From: Pelomonas saccharophila_A
Lineage (GTDB): Bacteria; Pseudomonadota; Gammaproteobacteria; Burkholderiales; Burkholderiaceae_C
DNA length: 64,000 nt
Assembly: GCF_031458095.1 (NCBI RefSeq)
Contig: NZ_JAVDXU010000001.1
Span: 434,001 to 498,000 of the forward strand
Direction: 5' to 3'
A program made the position numbers and the translations under genes. The notes beneath the pieces are model-generated. The model was not told where the DNA came from and searched no databases. It saw nothing but the letters and a program-made list of their open reading frames with translations. Positions 17,650 through 26,585 of the stretch are shown here, piece by piece (position 1 is the first letter of the stretch; each line of letters begins with the position of its first letter).

Positions 17650-17799
17650 ATGGCGAACACAGAACAACGCGGCAACAAGATGGCGAAGAAGCCCAAAAAG
17701 GACGCCGCGCCCGGCAAGACGGCCGGCTCCGACCGCCCCGTCCCGCCGATGACCGCGGTCATCCCCAAGGGCAAGGAAGCCAAGCTGAAGGGCAAGTAA
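17650..17799 (+). CDS. 49-residue lysine-rich small protein
   Basis: A short gene with an excellent ribosome site (GGAGGATTC before ATG). The product is very basic and looks disordered, with two lysine clusters (NKMAKKPKKD and KGKEAKLKGK) around a Pro-rich middle (DRPVPPMTAVIPKGK). I recall similar short proteins beginning MANTEQRGNK or close to it in other Burkholderiales, but no function. It could bind nucleic acid. Base composition and spacing to the GNAT gene suggest co-transcription. Confidence 0.7.
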   Translation: MANTEQRGNKMAKKPKKDAAPGKTAGSDRPVPPMTAVIPKGKEAKLKGK

Positions 17800-17826
17800 G
17801 CCCTTCGCTGGCCGGCCGGCGCGGCC

Positions 17827-18429
17827 CTACAGCCCGCCGACGAAGTAGCGCTTCAGGCCGGCCAGCACCATCTCGACGGCAATCGCCGTCAGCACCAGGC
17901 CCATCAGCTTCTCGATGGCCGAGACGACCGAATCGCCCAGCAGCTTGCGGATGCGGTCGGCCAGCACCAGCACCAGGCCCGACACCAGCAGGGCGGCGCT
18001 CAGCGCTCCTATCCAGTAGTAGATGCGCTCCGGCTGGCGGGATGCCAGCAGCAGCACCGTGGCCATGGCCGACGGGCCGGCCAGCAGCGGCACGGCCAGG
18101 GGGAAGATCAAGGGCTCCTTGCCCGGCTCCAGCCCATAGGCCGACTCGGCCGAGCCGCCGAAGATCATGCGGATGGCGATGATCATCAGGATGACGCCGC
18201 CGGCCACCTCCAGCGAGCGCTCCGACAGGTGCATGACCTCCAGGAAGGTCTCGCCGACGAACATGAAGCCGAACAGCACGCAAAACGCGATGCCCACTTC
18301 CCGCAATGCAACACGCGTGCGGCGCTCTTTGGGCACCGCACGCATGATGGGAATGAAGATGGGCAGGCTGCCGAGCGGGTCGAGCACCAGCAGCAGCAGG
18401 ATCAGGGCGGAGAGGAAGCTGTGGTCCAT
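17827..18429 (-). CDS. MarC-family integral membrane protein
   Basis: A 200-residue protein with six predicted membrane helices. The start MDHSFLSALILLLLVLDPLG and later LPIFIPIMRAVPKERR match the MarC/YhgN group. The pattern AGPSAMATVLLLASRQPERI is also typical. Members were once linked to antibiotic resistance, but that link did not hold; some are proposed to export amino acids. The gene is on the opposite strand to its neighbours upstream and follows the TonB receptor gene in the same direction, 24 bases after it. Confidence 0.88.
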   Translation of the reverse strand: MDHSFLSALILLLLVLDPLGSLPIFIPIMRAVPKERRTRVALREVGIAFCVLFGFMFVGETFLEVMHLSERSLEVAGGVILMIIAIRMIFGGSAESAYGLEPGKEPLIFPLAVPLLAGPSAMATVLLLASRQPERIYYWIGALSAALLVSGLVLVLADRIRKLLGDSVVSAIEKLMGLVLTAIAVEMVLAGLKRYFVGGL

Positions 18430-18453
18430 CCGCCCGGATTGTCATCGACCGAC

Positions 18454-20826
18454 TCAGAACCGGTAGTAGGCCCGCGCGTAGTAAGACGCGCCATTCAGGC
18501 CGAACTGCACGCTGTCGTAGTAGAAGCCGTTGTCGGTTTCATACGGGTCCTGGCGGGTCGGCTTGACGTTGAAGACGTTGTTGCCGCCCACGCTGAACTT
18601 CAGCGCCGGGGTGGCCTGCCAGCTCATGCCCAGATCCATCGAGGTCTTGGGCTTGTAGTGCAGGTTGGGCACCGGCGGGCCGGAGAAGGTGCCCTGGGTC
18701 TGGCTGCCGAAGTGGATGACCTTGGCCTCGCCCGTCCAGGCGCCCTGGCTGTATTCGAAGCCCAGCGTCGCCTTGGAGCGCGGGCCGCCCTGCTCGATGA
18801 ACAGGCGCTCACGCTCGGACAGCAGTACGTCCTCAAAGCCCTTCAGCGCGGCCGGGGCGTTGATGGCCGTCACCGTCGTGCTGCTGATGTTCAGGGCCAG
18901 GAAGGTGTTGAGCTGACCCGCGCCCAGCTTCATGCGGTTGGAGGCCGTCAGGTCCAGGCCACGCGTGCGGGTGTTGATCGAGTTGACGAAGAACTGCGCC
19001 TGGCCCACGCCCAGGCCCTGCAGGATGGCGCCCAGCGCCGGGTAGTTGTCCTCGTCGAAGCGGCCCGACAGCACGATGCGGTCCTTGATGTTGATCTGGT
19101 AGAGGTCGACCGTGAGGGCCGTGTCCGTGCTGGGCTTGACCGTGATGCCCACCGTGAAGTTCTTGGACTTCTCCTGCTTCAGGGCCGGCACGCCGGCGGC
19201 GGCGGTGATCTTGCTGCCATTGGGCGCCAGCACGACGTCCAGCGGCTTGCCGCTGATGAAGTCGGTGAAGGTCGACGAGAAGTAGAGCTGCTGCAGGCTG
19301 GGGGCGCGGAAGCCCGTGCTGGCGGCAGCGCGCAGCAGCACTTCCTTGCTGGCCTTGAAGCTGCCGGCCAGCTTGGCCGTCGTCGTCGAGCCGAAGTCGC
19401 TGTAGTGCTCGGCGCGCAGGGCGGCGTCCAGCGTCAGTGCCGACGTCAGATTGGCTTCCCAGTCGGCGTAGACGGCCTGGCTGTTGCGGCTCTTGTTGGT
19501 GGCATCGCCCGGCTGGAAGCCCGGGAAGCCCTGGCTGCCGGCGTTGCCGCCGAAGCCCACGCCGTCGGCGTCAATGTAGGAGCCAGGCTCGCCGGCACCG
19601 ATGTCGTACTTCTCCTTGCGGTACTCGGCACCGAAGGCGATGTTGCTGCCGCCCAGCAGATTGGGGAAGAAGCGGCTGACGTCAACGTTGGTCGTCGCCT
19701 GGCTGAAGCCGAAGCCACCTGCATCGAAGCTGGTCGCGCTGATGCCCTTGCCGCCGGCCAGCAGATCCTTGTTGGCGATGGAGGCGTTCAGCGTGTTGCT
19801 GATGTTGTAGCGCATCTTGTTGCTGCCATAGGTCTGCGACAGGTCGGTGTCCCAGCCCGCGATCAGCGACTTCCAGCCAACGATGAAATAGCGGTCCTCG
19901 ATCTTGCCGTTGATGAAGGGCACGAAGCCGTTGGGGTACATCGCAGCCGAGTTGCGGCTGGGGATGTCGTCGGAGCCGACGCCGCCGCGCGCCCAAGCGC
20001 CGGACGATGCATCGCGGTTCTGCGCGCCGGCCGTCAGGTAGAGCTTGTTGTCGGCAGCGAGCGGGAACTCGCCGTTCAGGTAGACGGTCTTGTTGGTGAC
20101 CGCGGTGTCGCCGATGGTGCGGGGGCCGACCAGCTCGTCGTTGGGATCATTGCGATTGGAGCGGCCCCGGTCCTGCCATTCGCCGGTTAGCCCCAAGGTG
20201 CCGTTGCCGACCTTGATGCCGCAATAGGCGGAGGCCAGGTAGTTCTTGCCGTCGCCGGCCGAGTACTGGCCATAGCCGGCAACGGCTTCGCAGCCCTGCT
20301 TCTTCTTCAGCTGCACATTGATGACGCCGGCAATGGCGTCCGATCCGTACTGGGCCGCGGCACCGTCACGCAGCACCTGCACGTTGTCGATGGCCAGCAG
20401 TGGCAGGGAGTTCATGTCCGTACCCGTCGAGCCGCGGTTGCGGGCGCCGAACAGGTTGACCAGGGCCACGGTGTGGCGGCGCTTGCCGTTGACCAGCACC
20501 AGGGTCTGGTCCGAGCCCAGGCCACGCAGGGCGGCGGAGTCGATCAGGTCGGCACCGTCGGCGCCGGTCTGGCGCGTCGAGTTGAAGGACGGCGACAGGT
20601 ATTGCAGGGTCTGGGCCAGGTCGAATTGACCCCCGCCCTCGGTCACCTTGCTCATCGAATAGATGTCAACGGGCACCAGGGTGTCGGTGCTGGACGCCGC
20701 CGGCAGGCTCTTGCGCGAGCCGATGACGGTGACGCGCTCCAGGCTGTTGTCCTGGGCAAAGGCCGAAACGGTGGCGCAGAGGGTGATGGCGGCCAGGGCG
20801 GTCGGCAGCAGGCGGGTGGCGTGCAT
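18454..20826 (-). CDS. TonB-dependent outer-membrane receptor
   Basis: The 790-residue product has a signal peptide (MHATRLLPTALAAITLCATV, cut after AFA) and a plug domain with LRGLGSDQTLVLVNGKRRHT and VQVLRDGAAAQYGSDAIAGV. A 22-strand-type barrel follows, ending in the aromatic YYARAYYRF. A C-terminal phenylalanine fits outer-membrane insertion. The start at 20826 follows a GGAG site and gives the signal peptide. The ligand cannot be told: there is no siderophore, cobalamin or sugar gene beside it. Transcribed in the same direction as xerD, 148 bases after it. Confidence 0.92.
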   Translation of the reverse strand: MHATRLLPTALAAITLCATVSAFAQDNSLERVTVIGSRKSLPAASSTDTLVPVDIYSMSKVTEGGGQFDLAQTLQYLSPSFNSTRQTGADGADLIDSAALRGLGSDQTLVLVNGKRRHTVALVNLFGARNRGSTGTDMNSLPLLAIDNVQVLRDGAAAQYGSDAIAGVINVQLKKKQGCEAVAGYGQYSAGDGKNYLASAYCGIKVGNGTLGLTGEWQDRGRSNRNDPNDELVGPRTIGDTAVTNKTVYLNGEFPLAADNKLYLTAGAQNRDASSGAWARGGVGSDDIPSRNSAAMYPNGFVPFINGKIEDRYFIVGWKSLIAGWDTDLSQTYGSNKMRYNISNTLNASIANKDLLAGGKGISATSFDAGGFGFSQATTNVDVSRFFPNLLGGSNIAFGAEYRKEKYDIGAGEPGSYIDADGVGFGGNAGSQGFPGFQPGDATNKSRNSQAVYADWEANLTSALTLDAALRAEHYSDFGSTTTAKLAGSFKASKEVLLRAAASTGFRAPSLQQLYFSSTFTDFISGKPLDVVLAPNGSKITAAAGVPALKQEKSKNFTVGITVKPSTDTALTVDLYQINIKDRIVLSGRFDEDNYPALGAILQGLGVGQAQFFVNSINTRTRGLDLTASNRMKLGAGQLNTFLALNISSTTVTAINAPAALKGFEDVLLSERERLFIEQGGPRSKATLGFEYSQGAWTGEAKVIHFGSQTQGTFSGPPVPNLHYKPKTSMDLGMSWQATPALKFSVGGNNVFNVKPTRQDPYETDNGFYYDSVQFGLNGASYYARAYYRF

Positions 20827-20974
20827 GGGGTGGACTCCGTGAATGCGATTTGTGATGGCGGCGGAGTTTGCCCCTCGCGGCAGGGGTCCAGAGGCCCGGT
20901 GTTGTGGCCTGCCGACAGGTTTGAAACCAACGAAACGAACGAAGCTTCGGTGCAACCCGGGGACGGGAAAACAC

Positions 20975-21853
20975 TCAGCCGCGCGGATGATGCTCGGCGT
21001 GCAGCGCTTTGAGGCGCTCGCGCGCCACATGGGTGTAGATCTGCGTCGTCGACAGGTCGGCATGCCCCAGAAGCAGCTGCACGGCGCGCAGGTCCGCACC
21101 ATGATTGAGCAGATGCGTCGCGAAGGCATGGCGCAGCGTGTGCGGCGACAGCGGCACCGTGATGCCTGCGGCAAGCGCGTGTCGCTTGATCAGGGTCCAG
21201 AACATCTGGCGCGTCATGCCGGCGCCGCGAGCCGTCACGAAGAGGTCGTCGCTGCTCTGGCCGGCCAGGATCTCGGCGCGGGCCTCGCGCAGATAGCGGG
21301 CCATCCAGTCGTGCGCGTGCTCGCCGAAAGGCACGAGGCGGGCCTTGCTGCCCTTGCCGGTCACGTGCAGCACGGCGTCCTTGAAGGCCACGTGGGCGCT
21401 CTTCAGCGTGACCAGCTCGCTGACACGCAGGCCGCTGGCATACATCAGCTCCAGCATGGCGCGGTCGCGCAGGCCCAGGGCCGTGTTGACATCGGGCGCC
21501 GCAAGCAAGGCGCTGACCTGGGCCTCGCTGAGCAGCTTGGGCACGCGCAGCGGCTGCCTGGCGGCCGTCAGCTTCAGCGTCGGATCGGCCTGGATGCGGC
21601 CCTCGCGCAGGGCCCAGCGGAAGTAGCGCTTGAAGACCGAGAGGCGCCGGTTCGCACTCGTTGCCTTGCCTGCCGGCTTGGCAGCGGCGTACTCGAACAG
21701 CTTGAGTTCGGTGCAGGCGTCCAGCGACGTGGGTTGGAGCCACGCCGCCAGCGCGGCCAGGTCGCGCCGGTAGGCCGCCTGGGTGTTGGCGCTCAGGCCG
21801 TCTTCCAGCCAGAGCGCCTCGATAAAACTCTCGATGCCCGGATCAATGGTCAC
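20975..21853 (-). CDS. xerD: tyrosine site-specific recombinase XerD
   Basis: XerD resolves chromosome dimers at dif with XerC and FtsK. The 292-residue length fits. The N-terminal SAM-like domain contains GLSANTQAAYRRDLAALAAW. Catalytic residues are the Arg in YASGLRVSELVTLK, the Lys in GKGSKARLVPFG, the HTLRHAFATHLL motif, and HADLSTTQIYTHV with the tyrosine. Start set at a GTG (VTIDPGIESFIEALWLEDGL), because the longer frame to 21940 simply translates the structured repeat. No integrase-associated genes lie nearby, so this is the housekeeping recombinase rather than a mobile element. Confidence 0.93.
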   Translation of the reverse strand: MTIDPGIESFIEALWLEDGLSANTQAAYRRDLAALAAWLQPTSLDACTELKLFEYAAAKPAGKATSANRRLSVFKRYFRWALREGRIQADPTLKLTAARQPLRVPKLLSEAQVSALLAAPDVNTALGLRDRAMLELMYASGLRVSELVTLKSAHVAFKDAVLHVTGKGSKARLVPFGEHAHDWMARYLREARAEILAGQSSDDLFVTARGAGMTRQMFWTLIKRHALAAGITVPLSPHTLRHAFATHLLNHGADLRAVQLLLGHADLSTTQIYTHVARERLKALHAEHHPRG

Positions 21854-21869
21854 GGCGCATCCCGCATTC

Positions 21870-21959
21870 GGGCCGAGCGCCGGGCCGCTCCCTAGCCGGC
21901 CCGCTTTGGCGATGTGCTTGCCGGTCAATCCAGCAAGCATCGCCGTCCCCTCGGGGGAC
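21870..21959 (-). repeat. structured intergenic repeat, copy 2 (Bug receptor/xerD)
   Basis: Second copy, in the same orientation relative to transcription as copy 1. In transcript sense it has a GTCCCC/GGGGAC hairpin, the long hairpin with arms GGCGATGCTTGC and GCAAGCACATCGCC and the CA bulge, then GGGCCG/CGGCCC and GCGCTCGGCCC. It ends 16 bases before the xerD GTG. The outer motif GAAGCCTCTCGTCC starts right after the upstream stop. An extra hairpin CCAAGG-TACT-CCTTGG lies at 21963-21978. Confidence 0.85.
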
Positions 21960-21993
21960 CGGCCAAGGTACTCCTTGGACGAGAGGCTTCAGC

Positions 21994-22968
21994 TCAGTCA
22001 AGCTTGAGTTTTTGTTGAGCCACGACCTTTTTGTAGACCTCGAACTCCGCCGCGATCTGCGCTGCGAATTCGCTCGGCGTGTTCGCCAGGATCAGCGAGC
22101 CGGTGTCCTCGATGCGCTTCTTCACGTCCGGGATCTCGACGGCCTTCTTCACTGCTGCATGGACCTTGTCGATGACTTCCTTGGGCAGGCCCTTGGGGCC
22201 GTGGATGCCGTAGTAGGCCATGCGGTTGACGGCATCCAGGCCGACTTCCTTGAAGGTCGGCACATTGGGCAGGGCCGCCAGGCGCTGCGGCGCGGCGACG
22301 ACGATGGGGATGAGGCGGCCGTCCTTGATGAAGGGCAAGGCCGACGGCAGGTTGTCGAAGATCATCGGCACCTGGCCGGCCACCGTGTCGTTGAGCGCCG
22401 GGCCGGCGCCGCGGTAGGGGATGTGCAGCACGAAGACGCCGGCCAGGGTCTTGTAGAGCTCCATCTGCAGATGGCCGATGCCGCCGGTGCCCGAGGTGGC
22501 GTAGCTGTGCTTGGCGGGGTTCTTCTTGAGCTCGGCGACGAAGCTCTTGTAGTCGCGCGCCGGGAAGCTCGGGTGCACCGCAATCACATTGGGCGTGGCC
22601 GCAACGTTGGTGATGGGCGTGAAGTCGGTCAGCGGGTTGTAGGCGATCTTGGGATTGATGGCCGGGTTGGCTGCCGTCGTCGACACCGTCGCCATGCCCA
22701 GGGTGTAGCCATCCGGCGCCGAACGGACGATCTCGGTCGCTCCCACCGTGCCGCCGCCGCCCGCCTTGTTGTCCACCACCATGGTCTGGCCCAGCAGGCT
22801 GGCCATCTTCTCGGAGACGATGCGGGCAATGATGTCGGTCGTGCCCCCGGGGGCAAACGGCACGATCAGGCGCACGGGCTTGGTCGGGTAGCCATCGGCC
22901 CAGGCCAGCTGACCCAGGGGGCCGAGGCTGGAGAGCGCGGCAGCTTGGAGGACGGAACGGCGTTGCAT
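21994..22968 (-). CDS. tripartite tricarboxylate transporter solute receptor (Bug family)
   Basis: A periplasmic binding protein of 324 residues. A signal peptide (MQRRSVLQAAALSSLGPLGQ, cut near AWA) is followed by the typical YPTKPVRLIVPFAPGGTTD. Other signatures are the GGGGTVGATEIVRSAPDGYT segment and SYATSGTGGIGHLQMELYK. Bug proteins bind carboxylic acids or amides and expanded hugely in Bordetella and relatives. No TctA or TctB membrane gene is nearby, so it is an orphan receptor. The start follows AAGGAG. The structured repeat begins directly after its stop. Confidence 0.94.
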   Translation of the reverse strand: MQRRSVLQAAALSSLGPLGQLAWADGYPTKPVRLIVPFAPGGTTDIIARIVSEKMASLLGQTMVVDNKAGGGGTVGATEIVRSAPDGYTLGMATVSTTAANPAINPKIAYNPLTDFTPITNVAATPNVIAVHPSFPARDYKSFVAELKKNPAKHSYATSGTGGIGHLQMELYKTLAGVFVLHIPYRGAGPALNDTVAGQVPMIFDNLPSALPFIKDGRLIPIVVAAPQRLAALPNVPTFKEVGLDAVNRMAYYGIHGPKGLPKEVIDKVHAAVKKAVEIPDVKKRIEDTGSLILANTPSEFAAQIAAEFEVYKKVVAQQKLKLD

Positions 22969-23004
22969 GGGGTCGGTCTCCTTGGTTGATGAACCGATGC
23001 TAGT

Positions 23005-23607
23005 TCAGGATGGCTGGCCCAGCAGGCCGGCGCGCAACCTGCCATCGCTGTTGCTGTCGCCGAGGAAGACCTTCAGGAAGGCCGTGTAGAAGTCCTGGCC
23101 CTCGATGGGCTTGCCCCAGACCTTGCCGTTGACCGACAGGATGGTGCCGCCCTGGGCCGGCAGGTAGTCGATATGCAGCAGATCGCCCTTCTTGACACGC
23201 CCCACCTCGCTGATGGCGGTATTGAACTGCTTCAGGCGCTCGCTCACCGCCGCCTTCTCGGCCTCGGTGGAATTGCGGTTCACGCCCTTGCTGATGGCTT
23301 TGACGAACTCCTGCGTCGACACGTCCTTGACCAGCGGGATGACGATGCGCATCTCCAGGCGCTTGGGGCCGGCCTGGGCGTAGATGGTGTCGGGGGTGTG
23401 CGCCTTCTGCGGCAGGTACAGGGCCGCCAGATAGAGGGGATAGATGGCGACCTGGCGCTTGCCGGTGCCGTTCAGCACCAGTTCGTTGCCACCGAGCTGC
23501 AGGCTGTCGGCAAACTCCTGGCCCTCATAACGGACCGCATGGGCGGGCAGGCAAACCGCGGCAGTCAGCGCGAGAACGGCGGAAAGGCGGCGGATCGGCA
23601 AGGTCAT
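23005..23607 (-). CDS. exported chalcone-isomerase-like protein
   Basis: A 200-residue protein with a signal peptide (MTLPIRRLSAVLALTAAVCL, cut near AHA). The mature part has YPLYLAALYLPQKAHTPDTI, RLEMRIVIPLVKDVSTQEF and VNGKVWGKPIEGQDFYTAFL, and fits the CHI-fold (Chalcone_3) periplasmic family. Members bind fatty acids or similar ligands rather than isomerising flavonoids; the role here is unknown. The gene starts one base before the queG stop on the same strand, so the two are very likely co-transcribed. Confidence 0.83.
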   Translation of the reverse strand: MTLPIRRLSAVLALTAAVCLPAHAVRYEGQEFADSLQLGGNELVLNGTGKRQVAIYPLYLAALYLPQKAHTPDTIYAQAGPKRLEMRIVIPLVKDVSTQEFVKAISKGVNRNSTEAEKAAVSERLKQFNTAISEVGRVKKGDLLHIDYLPAQGGTILSVNGKVWGKPIEGQDFYTAFLKVFLGDSNSDGRLRAGLLGQPS

Positions 23608-24741
23608 TCAGAGAGCTCCAGCAGGCGGCGGGCCGGACGATAACGCGGCAGGGGCCGGCGCCGCGGACAAGGCCCAGGCGATGTGCTCGGCCACCAGCGC
23701 ATCAGCCCCCTGCCCCGCACGCGCCAGCGCCGTGCGCAGGCCGGCGTCGTCGCGCGCGCGCAAGGCATTGCCGGCCGCCACCGCCAGATTGCGCTGCCAG
23801 CGCGCAAAGCCGATGCGGCGGATGGCCGACCCTTCGGTGCGGCGCAGGAACTCGGTCTCGTCCCAAGCCAGCAGCTGGGCAATCGGCGCTCCCGCCATGC
23901 CGGGCCGCACGTCGAAGTCCGCCAGCACGGCGGTCTGGGCGAACTTGTTCCAGGGGCAGGCCAGCTGGCAGTCGTCGCAGCCATAGACGCGATTGCCCAT
24001 CAGCGGGCGCAGCTCCACCGGAATGGGCCCGTCGTGCTCGATGGTCAGGTAGGAAATGCAGCGCCGCGCATCGACGCGATAGGGCTCGGTGATGGCCGCC
24101 GTCGGGCAGACATCGATGCAGGCCCGGCATTCGCCGCAATGCGCGCTGGTGGCTTCGGTCGGCGGCAGGTCGAGGTCGACGAAGAGCTCGCCGAGGAAGA
24201 ACATCGAGCCCGCCTCGCGATGCAGGGTCAGGGTGTGCTTGCCGCGCCAGCCCAGGCCCGAGCGCGCCGCCAGCTCCACCTCCAAGACCGGCGCCGAGTC
24301 GGTGAAGACGCGATAGCCCAAGGGCCCGACCTCGGCCTCCAGCATCTCGGCGAGTTTTTGCAGGCGCTGGCGCAACACCTTGTGATAGTCCCGGCCGCGG
24401 GCATAGAGGGAGATCTGGGCCTGCTCAGGTCTCCCCAGGCCCGCCCATTCGACGGCCTGCCAGCCCGGTTCGGTACTCTGGGGCAGATAGTCCATGCGCG
24501 CCGTGATGACGCGCAGCGTGCCCGGCACCAGCTCGGCCGGGCGGGCCCGCTTCATGCCGTGGGCGGCCATGTAATGCATGCGGCCGTGGTGGCCGGCGTC
24601 CAGCCAGGCCTGCAGGCCGGGTTCGGCGCTGCTGAGGTCCACATCGGCCACGGCGATCTGTGAGAATCCCAGCCCATGCGCCCAGCCGTGCAGCTTCTCC
24701 ATGAGCGCGGCGGTATCGACAGTGGACGGGACCTCTTGCAT
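23608..24741 (-). CDS. queG: epoxyqueuosine reductase
   Basis: QueG makes the last step of queuosine synthesis in tRNA, using cobalamin and two [4Fe-4S] clusters. The 377-residue protein has the cluster motifs CGECRACIDVCPTAAI and GCDDCQLACPWNKFA, the joining segment RCISYLTIEHDGPIP, and the upstream GWRGKHTLTLHREAGSMFFL. The start (MQEVPSTVDTAALMEK) lies near a TAAAAT hexamer nine bases upstream. It is divergent from and partly overlaps the region of tsaE starts, an arrangement common in betaproteobacteria. Confidence 0.96.
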   Translation of the reverse strand: MQEVPSTVDTAALMEKLHGWAHGLGFSQIAVADVDLSSAEPGLQAWLDAGHHGRMHYMAAHGMKRARPAELVPGTLRVITARMDYLPQSTEPGWQAVEWAGLGRPEQAQISLYARGRDYHKVLRQRLQKLAEMLEAEVGPLGYRVFTDSAPVLEVELAARSGLGWRGKHTLTLHREAGSMFFLGELFVDLDLPPTEATSAHCGECRACIDVCPTAAITEPYRVDARRCISYLTIEHDGPIPVELRPLMGNRVYGCDDCQLACPWNKFAQTAVLADFDVRPGMAGAPIAQLLAWDETEFLRRTEGSAIRRIGFARWQRNLAVAAGNALRARDDAGLRTALARAGQGADALVAEHIAWALSAAPAPAALSSGPPPAGAL

Positions 24742-25209
24742 TTGCCTGCGATTTTAGAAACTGAAGCGCTGTGGCCCGACGAGGCCGCGGCCCAAGCCAC
24801 CGCAGAAAGTCTCGCGGCGGCATTGCTCCCCTCCCCCAACGCCCTGATCGAGCTGCACGGGCCGTTAGGCGCCGGCAAGACGACCTTTGCGCGCCTGCTG
24901 TTGCGCGCCCTGGGCGTCGAGGGCCGCATCAAGAGCCCGAGCTATGCCGTCATGGAGAGCTACGAACTCCCGGATGGGGGCACGGCCAGCCATTTCGACT
25001 TCTACCGTTTCGGCGACCCGCGCGAGTGGGAGGACGCCGGCTTTCGCGATGTGTTCGCCGCGCCGGGCCTCAAGCTCTGCGAATGGCCCGAAAAGGCGGC
25101 GGGCCAGCTGCCGCCGGCCGATCTGCAACTCTTCATCGAACTGATGCCCGACGACAGCCGCCGCGTGCGCGTCGTCGGCACGCCTCGCCTTGTCGAGGCC
25201 CTGGCATGA
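24736..25209 (+). CDS. tsaE: tRNA threonylcarbamoyladenosine ATPase TsaE
   Basis: TsaE works with TsaB, TsaD and TsaC to make t6A37 in tRNA. The P-loop is GPLGAGKTTFARLLLRALG, followed by IKSPSYAVMESYE, the HFDFYRFGDPREWEDAGF segment and LCEWPEKAAGQLPPADLQL. I chose the TTG at 24736, which gives 157 residues like other TsaE proteins; an in-frame ATG at 24676 would overlap queG by 66 bases, and another TTG lies at 24742. The start is therefore uncertain. The stop overlaps amiC by ATGA. Confidence 0.92.
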   Translation: MHLPAILETEALWPDEAAAQATAESLAAALLPSPNALIELHGPLGAGKTTFARLLLRALGVEGRIKSPSYAVMESYELPDGGTASHFDFYRFGDPREWEDAGFRDVFAAPGLKLCEWPEKAAGQLPPADLQLFIELMPDDSRRVRVVGTPRLVEALA

Positions 25210-26576
25210 AGCGCCGCGACACCCTCGGCCTCCTCGCCCTGCTGCTGAAGGCAGGCGACACCCTCGCTGCCACCAGTGAGGCCAGCATCGTCGCCGTGCG
25301 CGTCTGGCCGGCCCAGGAGTACACCCGCGTCACCATCGAGTCGGACAAGGCGCTGACGACCCGGCATTTCCTCGTCGACTCGCCGCACCGCCTCGTCATC
25401 GACGTCGACGGCCTGGAACTCAGCCCCGGGCTGCGCGAGCTGATCGGCAAGGTCAAGCCCGACGACCCCTACATCAGCGGCGTGCGCGTCGGCCAGAACA
25501 CGCCCACCGTCGTGCGCATCGTGCTGGACCTGCGCCAACCCGTGGCGCCGCAGATCTTCACGCTGGCGCCGGTGGCGGCCTACAAGCACCGCCTGGTCTT
25601 CGACCTCTACCCGAAGTTCGCCGCCGACCCGCTGGTGGCCCTGGCCAATGAGCGCACCAAGACGCCCGCGCCGCCGCCCTCCCCCGCCCAGCGCGCGGAA
25701 CAGGCGGCCAGCGCCGTCAACGATGCCCTCGGTGAGCTGATCCAGAAGATCGAGCGCCCGCCCGCGCCCGCCGCTTCGGCACCTGTGCCCCCACCCGTTG
25801 CTGCTGCGTCCAAGCCGGCACCGGCACCGGCGCCAGCCAACGAGCAGAAGATCGACCGCCTCATCATCATTGCGCTGGACCCCGGCCATGGCGGCGAGGA
25901 TCCCGGCGCCGTCGGCCCCTCGGGGCTGCGCGAGAAGGACGTTGTGCTGGCCGTCGCCCACAAGCTGCGCGAACGGCTGACGACCAATCCCAACATCCGC
26001 GTGCTGATGACGCGCGACGCCGACTTCTTCGTGCCCCTGCATGAGCGCGTGCGCAAGGCCCGGCGCGTGCAGGCCGACCTCTTCGTGTCCATCCACGCCG
26101 ACGCCTTCATCACGCCGCAGGCCCGCGGCGCCTCGGTGTTCGTGCTCAGCGACGGCGCGGCGACGAGTGCCGCCGCACGCTGGATGGCCGACAAGGAGAA
26201 CGCAGCCGACATGGTCGGCGGCGTCAACGTCGGCGCCGCCACCAAGGACGCCAATGTGCTGCGCGCCCTGCTCGACATGAGCACCACGGCCCAGATCAAG
26301 GACAGCCTCAAGCTCGGCGGCGAGGTGCTGGGCCAGATCGGCAAGGTCGGCAAGCTGCACAAGGCCCGTGTCGAGCAAGCCGGCTTCGCCGTGCTGAAGG
26401 CCCCGGACATCCCCAGCATCCTGGTCGAGACCGCCTTCATCTCCAACCCCGAGGAGGAGAAGAAGCTGCGCGATCCCGACTATCAGGACCAACTGGTGGA
26501 CGCGCTGGCCTCGGGCATCGCCAGGTATTTTGCAAAGAGCCCGCCGATGGCGAGGAAGCGCAGCACGACACTGTGA
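25206..26576 (+). CDS. amiC: N-acetylmuramoyl-L-alanine amidase (AmiC type)
   Basis: A periplasmic amidase that splits septal peptidoglycan during daughter-cell separation. Of 456 residues, the first 22 form an export signal (MKRRDTLGLLALLLK, twin-arginine-like but without a full RRxFLK motif), residues 28-130 an AMIN domain for septal targeting, and 150-215 a Pro/Ala-rich linker. From about 220 on comes an Amidase_3 domain with zinc ligands in ALDPGHGGEDPGA, VSIHADAF and the catalytic VETAFISNPEEEKK. tsaE is directly upstream and overlapping, the usual order in Burkholderiales. Confidence 0.95.
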   Translation: MKRRDTLGLLALLLKAGDTLAATSEASIVAVRVWPAQEYTRVTIESDKALTTRHFLVDSPHRLVIDVDGLELSPGLRELIGKVKPDDPYISGVRVGQNTPTVVRIVLDLRQPVAPQIFTLAPVAAYKHRLVFDLYPKFAADPLVALANERTKTPAPPPSPAQRAEQAASAVNDALGELIQKIERPPAPAASAPVPPPVAAASKPAPAPAPANEQKIDRLIIIALDPGHGGEDPGAVGPSGLREKDVVLAVAHKLRERLTTNPNIRVLMTRDADFFVPLHERVRKARRVQADLFVSIHADAFITPQARGASVFVLSDGAATSAAARWMADKENAADMVGGVNVGAATKDANVLRALLDMSTTAQIKDSLKLGGEVLGQIGKVGKLHKARVEQAGFAVLKAPDIPSILVETAFISNPEEEKKLRDPDYQDQLVDALASGIARYFAKSPPMARKRSTTL

Positions 26577-26585
26577 CGCCGGCCC

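Noticed and set aside
18229..20190. 653-codon plus-strand frame
   Set aside because: Antisense to the TonB receptor, whose signal peptide, plug and barrel motifs are clear.
20975..21853. Tyrosine recombinase considered as the integrase of a mobile island
   Set aside because: It is XerD by motifs and length. No attachment repeats, phage or conjugation genes, or foreign base composition surround it.
21854..21940. N-terminal extension of XerD by 29 codons
   Set aside because: These codons translate the dispersed repeat, and the same peptide-like pattern appears at the other copies in unrelated contexts.
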